From: Serilophus lunatus
Lineage: Eukaryota; Chordata; Aves; Passeriformes; Eurylaimidae
DNA length: 64,000 nucleotides
Assembly: GCA_013399895.1 (NCBI GenBank)
Contig: VXBA01002143.1
Span: 1,770,012 to 1,834,011 of the forward strand
Direction: 5' to 3'
In this document: one piece after another, positions 12,701 to 20,400 of the stretch
How positions within the stretch are numbered: position 1 is the stretch's first letter
Layout of the letters: every line of letters begins with the position of its first letter
The notes under the pieces: model-generated
What the model was told of the DNA's origin: nothing
Database searches by the model: none
Seen by the model: the letters and a program-made list of their open reading frames with translations, nothing else
Position numbers and translations under genes: made by a program

Positions 12701-13311
12701 AACCGCAGTCTTGATATAAGGTTGATACATGGAATTATGGTGAGTTAGAGGTCAGTATTACGCACTTACCGAATCACCAGCATATTTTACACAGGACTGC
12801 CAAGAAAAAAAAAAAAAGTATTACTAACTTGATATTATCACCACACACTGTTTTCACTCGTGCTCCACAACCCGTGTAGCCAAACTGTTAACACTGGAAG
12901 CTTTTTTTTAGGTCAATAAAATACTTTTCCTCGCGTAGCCGGCGCAAGACAATTCCGCCGGGGGGTATTATGACATCTGAACACGCCGTGTTAAAGCGGA
13001 AAGGCTCGGAGAGGACCCGACTTACATTTAGGGAGCGTTCGAGGCTAACTGGAGGCGGTGGGTTCGTACCTACCCAGGACGGGCGAGTGCGCGGAGCAGA
13101 AGGGCAGCGCGTCCCCGTTCGGAGCCCGGGTAAACAGGCTGAGGTTCGTGTACACGTCGTGGGGCTTGGAGTAATCCACCACCTGCTGCCAGCCCCAAAA
13201 CCCCCGAAACACGCTCAGAGGTCCGCCTCCGTAGAGGAACAGGATAAATATTGCTTGGAAGGCGAACACGAACAGCAGGAAACAGTGATTTTCCACGCGG
13301 GAGAGGGACAT
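593..13311 (-). CDS. B4GALT3: Beta-1,4-galactosyltransferase (B4GALT3-type), six coding exons, altered active site
   Basis: I joined exons 13311-13074, 6683-6448, 5277-5087, 4544-4422, 1746-1642 and 734-593. All introns are GT-AG, phases match, and the total is 1035 nt, giving 344 residues plus a TGA stop. Seen: a short cytosolic N-terminus, a membrane anchor at about residues 10-27 and a Golgi-luminal catalytic domain (family GT7). Cysteines 72/114 and 185/204 fit the two conserved disulfides. FNRAK (164-168) and the metal-binding DVD (190-192) are kept. N-glycosylation sequons lie at N56 and N161. The last two internal exons are 123 and 105 nt, as I recall for B4GALT1. The stem (VDYSKPHDVYTNLS) and VREAMKDEDWDC resemble B4GALT3 more than B4GALT1, 2 or 4, but the long Pro-rich tail of human B4GALT3 is absent. 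Odd: VAYRNQ replaces VPxRxR, WGDGGENDD (251-259) replaces WGWGGEDDD, and Val283/Tyr286 replace the metal-binding Met/His. Known family role: transfer of Gal from UDP-Gal to GlcNAc. Activity of this copy is doubtful. The family call is secure; the paralogue symbol is less so. Confidence 0.9.
735..1641 (-). other. Intron 5 of the galactosyltransferase
   Basis: AT-rich intronic DNA between exons 5 and 6. A good-looking cryptic acceptor (TTTTTCTGCTTTAG at about 1526) is followed after four codons by an in-frame TAA, so I did not use it. Nothing else was recognised. Confidence 0.8.
1642..1746 (-). CDS. B4GALT3: B4GALT3-type coding exon 5 (residues 263-298)
   Basis: The acceptor is TTAAAG|G and the donor AGAAG|GTAACT; the exon is 105 nt, again the family size. 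It encodes IQLAGMKIVRTSPQLGHYKV and then NYDEGTDVQEPWR. It aligns without gaps to the GHYKMVKHRGDKGNEENPHR region of B4GALT3. The Met and His that bind manganese in B4GALT1 become Val283 and Tyr286. Confidence 0.92.
1747..4421 (-). other. Intron 4 of the galactosyltransferase
   Basis: About 2.7 kb of AT-rich unique-looking sequence. No recognisable repeat or exon was seen on either strand; the open frames here are short and lack family motifs. Confidence 0.75.
4422..4544 (-). CDS. B4GALT3: B4GALT3-type coding exon 4 (residues 222-263), altered catalytic motif
   Basis: The acceptor is CTTTTAG|T and the donor ACAAG|GTACTA; the exon is 123 nt, the family's usual size. It encodes LPYKSFFGGVSALTPD and NGFPNTYWGDGGENDD. 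In the family these read YxxYFGGVSAL and WGWGGEDDD. Here the Tyr that sets donor specificity is Phe228, the second Trp is Asp253 and the first Asp after Glu is Asn257. Reading frame and length are unbroken, so these are substitutions, not frameshift damage. Confidence 0.93.
4545..5086 (-). other. Intron 3 of the galactosyltransferase
   Basis: A 542-nt intron bounded by GTAAGT and TTTTAG. No recognisable feature inside. Confidence 0.8.
5087..5277 (-). CDS. B4GALT3: B4GALT3-type coding exon 3 (residues 159-222)
   Basis: The acceptor is TTCCAG|GTG and the donor TACAC|GTAAGT; the exon is 191 nt. It holds GNGSFNRAKLLNVG and WDCLVLHDVDLVPEND, which include the FNRAK donor site and the DVD metal-binding triad, both intact. 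It ends in phase 2 within Thr222. Confidence 0.95.
5745..6373 (-). mobile_element. CR1 LINE 3' fragment in intron 2
   Basis: Read on the plus strand this is the reverse complement of a CR1 3' region. It contains GATGGGGCATCCACAACCTC, the TCAGTTTGAAGCCATTCCCC block, CTCCTCTGGACTCGCTC, and the GAGCTGGATGCAACACTCCAGGTGGGGTCTC-type block. About 630 bp, moderately diverged and non-coding, in the same orientation as the host gene. Confidence 0.9.
6448..6683 (-). CDS. B4GALT3: B4GALT3-type coding exon 2 (residues 80-158)
   Basis: The acceptor is CTTACAG|TT and the donor CAG|GTAAAT; the exon is 236 nt. It encodes GGHYKPPHC, the first strand of the Rossmann-like fold (AILVAYRNQEKYL) and HPFLQRQQLSYTIYLIQQ. 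The nucleotide-binding VPxRxR of the family reads VAYRNQ here (residues 124-129), so the Pro and the second Arg are lost. Confidence 0.93.
6684..13073 (-). other. Intron 1 of the galactosyltransferase
   Basis: About 6.4 kb, AT-rich for most of its length, becoming GC-rich in the last ~150 bp next to exon 1. It contains a G/T-rich tract at 8200-8301 and short poly(A) runs near 9942 and 12807. I see no exon or transposon with recognisable coding motifs. Confidence 0.7.
8200..8301. repeat. G/T-rich low-complexity tract (A/C-rich on the transcribed-gene strand)
   Basis: About 100 bp composed almost wholly of T and G, with runs of 3-6 G separated by T tracts. The strand asymmetry is striking. No exact tandem unit was found. 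Confidence 0.75.
13074..13311 (-). CDS. B4GALT3: B4GALT3-type coding exon 1 (residues 1-79, ends in phase 1)
   Basis: The exon carries the start codon, the hydrophobic Golgi anchor (FLLFVFAFQAIFILFLY) and the stem region with VDYSKPHDVYTNLS. The donor is CTGG|GTAGGT. The split codon G|TT gives Val80 and restores the family string SPVLVGP when joined to exon 2. The start ATG has G at -3. No in-frame ATG that would extend the protein was seen upstream. The exon lies inside a CpG island. Confidence 0.9.
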
Positions 13312-13316
13312 AGCTT

Positions 13317-13325
13317 TCAGCCCAT
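13317..13325 (-). promoter_or_regulatory. Two-codon uORF just upstream of the galactosyltransferase start
   Basis: The minus strand reads ATG GGC TGA, ending five nucleotides before the main ATG at 13311. The upstream ATG has A at -3 and G at +4, a strong Kozak context, better than the main start (G at -3, T at +4). It matters only if the transcript starts upstream of 13325, which a CpG-island promoter makes likely. Confidence 0.55.
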
Positions 13326-13406
13326 GCTCCGGGATGCGGGCGGTGGGGAGCCGGACCGCCTTCCACGAGCTGCCGCTCCTCGCTCCGGGCTACATCGCTC
13401 TGCAGA

Positions 13407-13443
13407 CCTCCTCCTCCTCCTCCTCCTCCTCCTCTTCCTCCTC
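13407..13443. repeat. CTC/GAG trinucleotide repeat in the promoter or 5' UTR
   Basis: About 37 bp of (CTC)n on the plus strand with one CTT interruption, reading (GAG)n on the gene's sense strand. It lies about 95-130 bp upstream of the start codon. Confidence 0.85.
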
Positions 13444-13671
13444 CAACTTTCTGAGGCGGCAGCGTGCTCTCCTAGCGCGGCTTCGTCAGGACGCCGAGAG
13501 CCAAGCCTCCCCGTCCCGCCGCGGGCTGTGCCAGGCGGGCTGGAAGCGCAGGCGAGGTGCCGGAGGCCGCGGCGGGCAGAGCCCCGGGGGCAGCGCCGCG
13601 GTCTCGCCGTGGATCAGGAGCAGTGCCCGCCCACCCCCGCCTGCCCGCCTGCCTGCCTGCCTTCCGGCGAG

Positions 13672-13690
13672 ACTACAGTTCCCAGCATGC
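13672..13690 (+). promoter_or_regulatory. ZNF143/THAP11-type motif (SBS), copy 1
   Basis: The sequence actacagttcccagcatgc matches the vertebrate promoter motif ACTACAnnTCCCAGnATGC bound by ZNF143/THAP11. It lies in the CpG island about 360 bp upstream of the start codon. Confidence 0.75.
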
Positions 13691-13734
13691 AGAGCGGGGA
13701 GGGGCGCGCCCCGCGCCGGCCGCGCTGCCGGGCG

Positions 13735-13753
13735 GCATCCTGGGAGGTGTAGT
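13735..13753 (-). promoter_or_regulatory. ZNF143/THAP11-type motif (SBS), copy 2, inverted
   Basis: The minus strand reads actacacctcccaggatgc, the same consensus as copy 1 in the opposite orientation. The two copies converge with 44 bp between them. Confidence 0.7.
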
Positions 13754-13817
13754 CCGCGCGGGGTAGGGGCTGCTGCTGTCCGTTGGTTATTGAACTCATC
13801 GGGGAGAGATGAACCGA

Positions 13818-13993
13818 AATTTAGGCGCTGGAAAGCACTGCCCAGGGAGCTGGTGGAGTCACCATCCCTGGAGGCGTTTAAGGGAAGACTGGACGTACAG
13901 CCGTGGCCTAGTTCACATGGTGGTGTTCAGGCACAAGCTGGCCTCAATGATGTCAGAGGATTTTTTTCCGATATAATTGATTCTGTGAGTCGG
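13818..13993 (+). mobile_element. CR1 LINE 3' fragment
   Basis: It contains the CR1 3'-end block CTGCCCAGGGAGCTGGTGGA, CACCATCCCTGGAGGCGTTT, and a terminal TTGATTCTGTGAGTC like the CR1 tail. Plus orientation. It begins only ~65 bp from the second ZNF143-type motif, at the edge of the CpG island. Confidence 0.9.
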
Positions 13994-14254
13994 AAACGAA
14001 TACATCTCTGCCTGCACCTGAAGGGACCACAGTGGCACAGCCCCCAGTGCAAGGGACCTCCCACCATAGCACAGCCTCTCTGTCCCTAAAAATTTCGGCT
14101 TTTATGCCCCACTCTTCAACGGCTGATTCTTTTAAAGAGGAGGGGCTTACAAGACTGTGCTATCAGTCATCTGCCCAGTCTCATGTGCCCGTTTGCACTA
14201 AAACGTGGCAGAGGAAAAGACATATTAAATTCCTACAAGGGTCAGGGGTTGGGT

Positions 14255-14550
14255 TTGCACGGTGGAGAGAGTTAAAAGAAAATCTGTGCTTGTGAGAGGG
14301 GGCAGCACTCTGAGCTCAGCATCCTGCTCCAAGGTGGAGCCCAGCCCCTGTGTGCTGTCCTGGACCCGGCACAGCAGTGGGACAGACTGCCCAGACAGGC
14401 TCCGAGTCTCCTTCTCTGGAGATATTCAAAAGCCACCTGGACACAGTCCTGACTGAAGTGCTCTAGGGCACTCTGCTTGAGCAGGGAGTTGGAGCATTAG
14501 AGGATCTCCAATGATGCCTTCCAACCTTATCCGTGATTCTGTGAAATACG
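14255..14550 (+). mobile_element. CR1 LINE 3' fragment, second copy
   Basis: It contains GCTCCGAGTCTCCTTCTCTG, GATATTCAAAAGCCACCTGG, GAGCAGGGAGTTGGAGCATT, and a GATTCTGTGA tail. Plus orientation, more diverged than the copy at 13.8 kb. The 5' boundary is uncertain. Confidence 0.85.
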
Positions 14551-16356
14551 TGCTGCTGTTTATCCTCCAAATAGGAAAAAGGTGGGGGGAGGAATATGTG
14601 GGGAGCTGAGGGTACCCTTCCTTCAGACTTGGCCTAAGATACAGGGCACACATTTACAGGAAACAACCTCAGTCATTCTGCTGCGCAGAACAACCCATTA
14701 TTCAATTTAAGTGGATTGCTTGAGGCCTGGATGCAAATTGCCGTCATTTCACATTTAATTTTAACTTAATTGGTTTTTAAAGTAAAAAATGTATGTAACA
14801 TTTCTTTTCCCTGGGCAAAGTCTTGCTTTACCAAAACCCACCCAATGCTGGTGCTGCAGTCTTGCATTCTGCTGAGAGTCTCCACTGTTTACGTTCTCCC
14901 TGTGCCATTCCCTCCACGATCGTGGCAAACCCACCCTCCTTGTCTTCCCCTCCAAAAAACAAAGCAATGCTCTCTGTTCTGCTGGTAGCTCCATCAAGGA
15001 CAATGCCCTGGACAGGAAAGAATGAATCTCTGCGTCAGCTATGAAACAAACAAAGGAACCAAGATTTTCGTGGTATGACCTAGGGTTGCAGACAGCAATT
15101 GTTTCAGGGCCTAGTACTGCTTTATGTTTTGCTTGCAATCCTTCCTTGGCTCACAGTAGGAGATCGCAATGTAGGAACAACTTGGACAAAGCATATCTGC
15201 CTCCATCTGTCTTGGAGGAGGGAGAAGCCAGATCACTAAACTGCCCTGCACCAGTGGCTCTGCTAACTTCCTCGCAGTCAGGGCTCAGTTGTAAAATTTG
15301 TCGCCCTGTGTCAGTTCTTGAGCAGAAGAAGCAGATCAGATGGAAAGGCAACAACCTACCGCAATCTGTATTTTTACCTGTGTGTATATATGCTCTCAAG
15401 GCTGGAAAACTAACATACAGCTTGCCAGATCAACTGTCTGCAGAGGAGCCAAACAGCATGTGTTTCTGTGCAGGCTGGGAGAGCTGAATCTCCACAAATG
15501 TCTCCCTCAGGAGCTTTCCAAAACCAAATGCAGTTCCTCTCCTTTCCCTTCAACAGTCAGCACTGAAACAGGTGAATCATAAAGCCACTATGATCCTTTT
15601 TTCTCACAAGAGAGCAAGCAAGTTGGGACTGGAGAGCAAAGTACAGCTCAGAACTTCATGGTGCCAGCAGGTCCGAGCCTTTTCAAGGTCACAGTGCTCC
15701 TGTTTTGAGCAGAACTGTGGAAAGCTAGGTTGTGTTTTGAATTAAAAATGAATCGGATTGCTTAAATGCAAAAAAAATAACGTAACTGTCTCCACTGAAG
15801 CATGGAAGGGAGGTGGTGGGCATTTTAGCAACCTCTGTGCAAAGATTTATTGAGGGCAGTCATGGAGGAAAACAATGTGAGATGGGATCTGTAAGAAACA
15901 GGCACTGGGCTGTCTTCACAGTCAAAGGGTTACCTTTCTCATTTTCACACGTCTGCCTGAGAAATTAAATTGAATGCATACAAAAAAAAAGACAAACACC
16001 ATCTTCAACAGAGCTTGAAATTAAGTTTGTGTGAGAGCCTCTGGATTGTCCCTAGGGAGGGGGCTTTCCCTCCCTCCTAGTGCAGTTTCACCTCCAATCA
16101 GCCCCAAATGTGATGAGAGACTGAGTGAAGCACCTCGCTTCATTTAATAAGATTCATTCTTGCTTGCTCTTTCCCCTTCTCCTCCGTGCCCTGTCTCCTG
16201 TGGCCTGCACTAGATCCCTGTTGAAGGTGGCTTTAGGAAGTTTTGCCTTGAAAATGCAGGGCCAAGGAGGGGAGGAACAGCTGGTGCAACACAGTGATAC
16301 CAGTCTGGGTGTTCATACAGTGTTGGTCAATTATATCCACTACCCTATTGGGTTTC
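14551..16356. other. Intergenic DNA, no recognised feature
   Basis: Mixed-composition sequence. Open frames up to about 148 codons occur on both strands, but none shows a family motif, signal peptide or splice context that I trust. Confidence 0.6.
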
Positions 16357-17430
16357 TGTGGCCTGGTTTTGGTAGCAGGGGGGTTATAGGGGAGGTTTCT
16401 GTGAGAAGCTGCTGGAAGATTCCCCTGTGTCTGGCAGAGCCAATGCCAGCCAGCTCCAGGACAGATCCACTGCTGGCCAAGGTTGAGCCAATCGGGAGTG
16501 ATAGTAATGCCTCTGTGATAACATATTTATGAAGGAAAAAAAAAAAGTTATTGCACAGCTGAAAACTGCAGCCAGTGAAAAGAGAAGTGTGAATATGTGA
16601 ACAACTCTGCAGACACCAAGGTCAGTGGAGAAGGAGGAGGTGCTCCAGGCATTGAAGCTGAGGTTCCCCTGCAGCCCGTGGTGAAGACCATGGTGGAGCA
16701 GTTGTGTCCCTGCAGCCCATGGAGGACCACAGGAGTGCAGAGATTCACCTGCAGCCTGTGGAGGAGCCCACGCTGGAGCAGGTGGATGCTTGAAGGGAGC
16801 TGTAACCCCGTGGGAGGCCCATGCTGGAGCAGGGTCCTGGCAGGGACCTGCTGACCCGTGGGGAGAGGAGCCCATGATGGAGCAGGTTTTTTTGGTAGGA
16901 CTTGTGGCCTTGTGGATGACCCATTCTGGAGCAGCCTGTGCCTGAAGGACTGCATCCCATGGAAAAGTGATCCACATTGCAGCAGTTTGTGAATAACTGC
17001 TGGCCGTGGGATGGACTGGGTTGGAGACATTCATGAAGGACTGTCTCCCATGTCAGGGACCCCATGTTGGAGCAGGGGAAGGACTTCTTTCTCTGAGCAG
17101 CAGCAGAAACAATTTGTGATAAACTCACCATAGCCTCCACCTCCTGTCTCTTCACACTGCTGGCGGGGAAGGAGGTAGAACTGAAGGATGGAGGGATGGG
17201 GGGGAGGTGTTTTTAAGATTAATTTTAGTTCTCATTCTCCTGACCTTATTCTGTTAGTAATAGGTTTAATTACTATCCCCACTTCAAGTCTGTTTCACCC
17301 GTGATGGTATTGATGGTCCTTATTTCAACTCACAAACGTTACATTTTCTCTCCTCTGTCCAGTTGCAGAGAGGAGTGATAAGAGTGGCTTTGGTGGGTAC
17401 CTGACATTCAGCCAGGGTCAACACACTACA
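16357..17430 (+). mobile_element. Solo-like endogenous retroviral LTR, ~1.07 kb
   Basis: It starts TGTGGCC and ends ACACTACA, fitting TG...CA termini. A TATA-like ACATATTTAT lies at 16521-16530, with the expected R-region about 30 bp on. A region resembling a degraded poly(A) signal (GTTAGTAATAGG) lies near 17254. The centre has about eight degenerate copies of a 'cccatgctggagcag' core spaced ~50 bp apart (16.69-17.08 kb). The text matches an LTR type I recognise as common in bird genomes; I do not assign the family. No internal gag/pol/env sequence and no clear target-site duplication were seen. Confidence 0.8.
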
Positions 17431-20400
17431 CCCTCCCACTCCCCAGGGTTTCTATTAAAGGAAAAGGAAGGTGGCATTACTCCTTGTACAGGCATTGTAG
17501 ATGCTTTCAGCCTTTACAGCCAAGCAGAAATGTCCCTCTTCTTTGGGGAGTGATTGTATTTTATAGTGAGGTAGATTTTTCAGGTACTGAGGCCACAGTG
17601 GTTTTCCTCAAGCAAAGATCCTGCAAAAGGCTGTAAACTTCACATTGCACTTTAAACAGCATCTTTGTGAAAATCATTATTTTGAAATTGGCTTGTACTC
17701 TAGTATGCTAAATTTTTACCAAGGCTTCCTCAGAAGAATCTTAAAATTACTTCCATGTTTCTGGGAGGTCTGTGCCCAATTGATGTTAAAAACCCCAGAT
17801 AGCTGATGTCATGTATCTTGGCCCAATGACAGAGCAAATCAGTGAGCATTGGGACTGGATTACTAGCTTCTTCCACGCTTGTGGATTATCACATGGTGAG
17901 CTCCTGTCAAACAGCTGTTTCCTTAAGACAGTTTGTGGCACCCTTCCCCTCTCCTTTGTGACAGAGAACTGTATGCCTGCCCTATGAGTAGCCTTGAAGT
18001 GAGAACAAATAAAAGGGATACGTCCTCCATTACAGTATCTGCTGTGTTTTCCTGGAAAAGGAGTAAGCATGCTGCAGACAAGACCATTGTGCAATATCAT
18101 ACTATTCACATCATATTTAATAACGCTGTAGTACCGTTCAATATAAATAAATAACCATTAAAAAGTACTTTCTTGACATTCTCTTTCATTCATCAATAGT
18201 ATTTTCTGCAACAGGAAAGGTTAGTAATATTCATTGGTTGGTGAATTAAATGAATCTCAAGAGAGCATGAATATCAAGTACTAATATGCCAGTAAAAACC
18301 AGATGCTAGGATGCCTTCTCTTGTTTGAATACTTCAGGCTTGATCTGCAGCTTCTCTCCATACTGCATTCACTTGCCCTGAATCCTGTAACTGCTGACAG
18401 CTGCTTCTCTCCTGGGCTCTCCCACTCAGTTCTGCTAACAAACAGCCATCTTAACTTGTAATGCCTGTTACTCACCTACCCTTAGCTGATACACCTTGGC
18501 CAGCAGCAGTCCTTGCTGCCCTTAGGCTGCTCTACAGGGTATTTGCTGAACAGATGTAAATGTCTGCTAGCCTGGAATGTCTGCCAGCCTGGAACATCAG
18601 CTTGTGTACATTCATGCTGTCCATACGAGGTCTTGGTTCTGCACAATTTAATGACTGACAGAACTTCTTGATGCACAGAAAGTCTACTCCCCAGGCCAGG
18701 CTGGGGCAAGAATGGAGATGGGCTGGTCTTGAGAGCTGACTCTGGCCAACACTGAATCGACAGCATAATATATACAGGAATAGTAAATTTGCTTTCTTAT
18801 AGGGATGTAGACAGAAAAACTCACTAAAAACGTGTGCATGGTGGCATCTGTTGCAATGGGAATTTGTCCTTGCTACAGACACCCACTGTCAGTGCCAAAA
18901 CCCATGTAGGACCTGTACGAGATAAAAGACCAGAGAATTAATCACCATACCTCCTCCTGTTCATACAGGCAGAAACCCCACCCATCTCAGAGGAGAAAAT
19001 GGAGGATCACAAATCAACTTCTTTATTCCCTTGCTCTTGCTCATTCATTGAAACCATAAAGAAGGGGACAATCTTGGTTTAATGCGTAGAAGCCTTGAGC
19101 CCTGGTGGCAGGGTGGGTTGGCAAACTCCACTGGATTGCAAACCCTGTTACCATCTGCAGAGGACAGGGCAGAAAGCTTTGATAAATGTAGAGTGAAAAG
19201 CATTTTGTGGATGCTGGGCTTCCTTCATGCTATCCAGTGCCAGTATGCCAGACTCTTGCTCTGTAAGGACCATTCTAGGGTCCAGAGAAGACAAAACTCT
19301 GCTCATTCAGTACTTCTTCATACTGAGACAGCTGGCAGGGTGGCCTCATACTGCTGTGTGTGTTCATCCAGAGACCCTGGCCTAAGCCTCACTGAACACA
19401 GTTTCCATTTCTCTATTTGCTGCCTATTCTTTGATTTCTCCTGTCTCCCTCTCAGAAAGGAGGCATCTCATTCCCTTTGTCCCCTCCCATAGCAGGATGC
19501 ACAGAGGCTTGTTCTTCGCTGAGGGAATATGGACCAATTCCATCTCTCAGATACCCTTCAAAGAGCCCCCTTCATGAAGGCTTCCTGAGATTCCATGGGG
19601 ACTGTCTGCTGAGTGAGACACTCCTTTTCTCATGTTTTTACTTCACTGTGATTGCTTGGGAGCCAGAAACTTGGTGCCACCCACATCTCTTGCATAAAGG
19701 AACTGTAATTTCCTTCGCTGTACTCCCCTCCTTGCTGTGTTTCTGATTATTTTGCCAGTTTAAGAGACCATTGTAAAGAAACCCCAGGGAGCCCAGAACA
19801 TATGACATTCATCACTGAACACCAAGCTCTACTGTTCTGAGGTGAGTGAGGAATATTCTTTCTTCAAGAATATGTCAGGTGATCTAAGCTGAAAATCAAA
19901 ACCAAACGAGGAATAGGCAAAGAATTCTAGTATAAATAAATCAACAAATAAATAAGTTTTCTGTTAGCCCAGAATTTCTTGGGTAAGGGATGATTCCATT
20001 GCTAGTAACTTTCCCTCAGCTATGAAGTCTTTGATGTGTTTTGAATGCCTAAAGCCTTGTTTCTCATGGCCTGAGTAAAGAAGGTTTTCAAAATATGCTC
20101 AGAGGAGTTTCTGGGTCATTCAAGGAATCTTCTTGGAAAAGTCACAGCGACACCACTCCCCACGCACACACATGGTACCAACACTTGTGCTTTTAATCCA
20201 GTGCATCCTTCCTTCAGTCCTCATTTGCACCTCCTGCTTTGTGGGCTGCCTTCCACCTGGTTGTCTTCCTGTTTTATTGAGGGAAAGGGAAATCCTTCCT
20301 GACTTGACACTGACTCCTCTCTCTTCACAGCACTACTGGAAAACCTTGTCACATTTGCTATTTCAGTTGTCACATATGTGCTCAAGATAGGTTTTCCAAT

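Larger units (their letters stand above)
12930..13780. promoter_or_regulatory. CpG island promoter of the galactosyltransferase
   Basis: GC content and CpG density rise sharply from about 12.93 kb and fall at about 13.78 kb. The island covers coding exon 1 and its 5' flank. It contains two ZNF143-type motifs and a CTC/GAG repeat. No TATA box was seen. The start site is not determinable from sequence alone. Confidence 0.8.

Noticed and set aside
12970..13752. 260-codon open frame on the plus strand across the promoter CpG island
   Set aside because: It is antisense to galactosyltransferase exon 1 and its GC-rich 5' flank; composition alone keeps the frame open, and it contains poly-Leu from the CTC repeat. 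No domain.
16384..17155. Open frames up to 216 codons on the minus strand
   Set aside because: They lie wholly inside the LTR and reflect its repeated ctggagcag units read in reverse.
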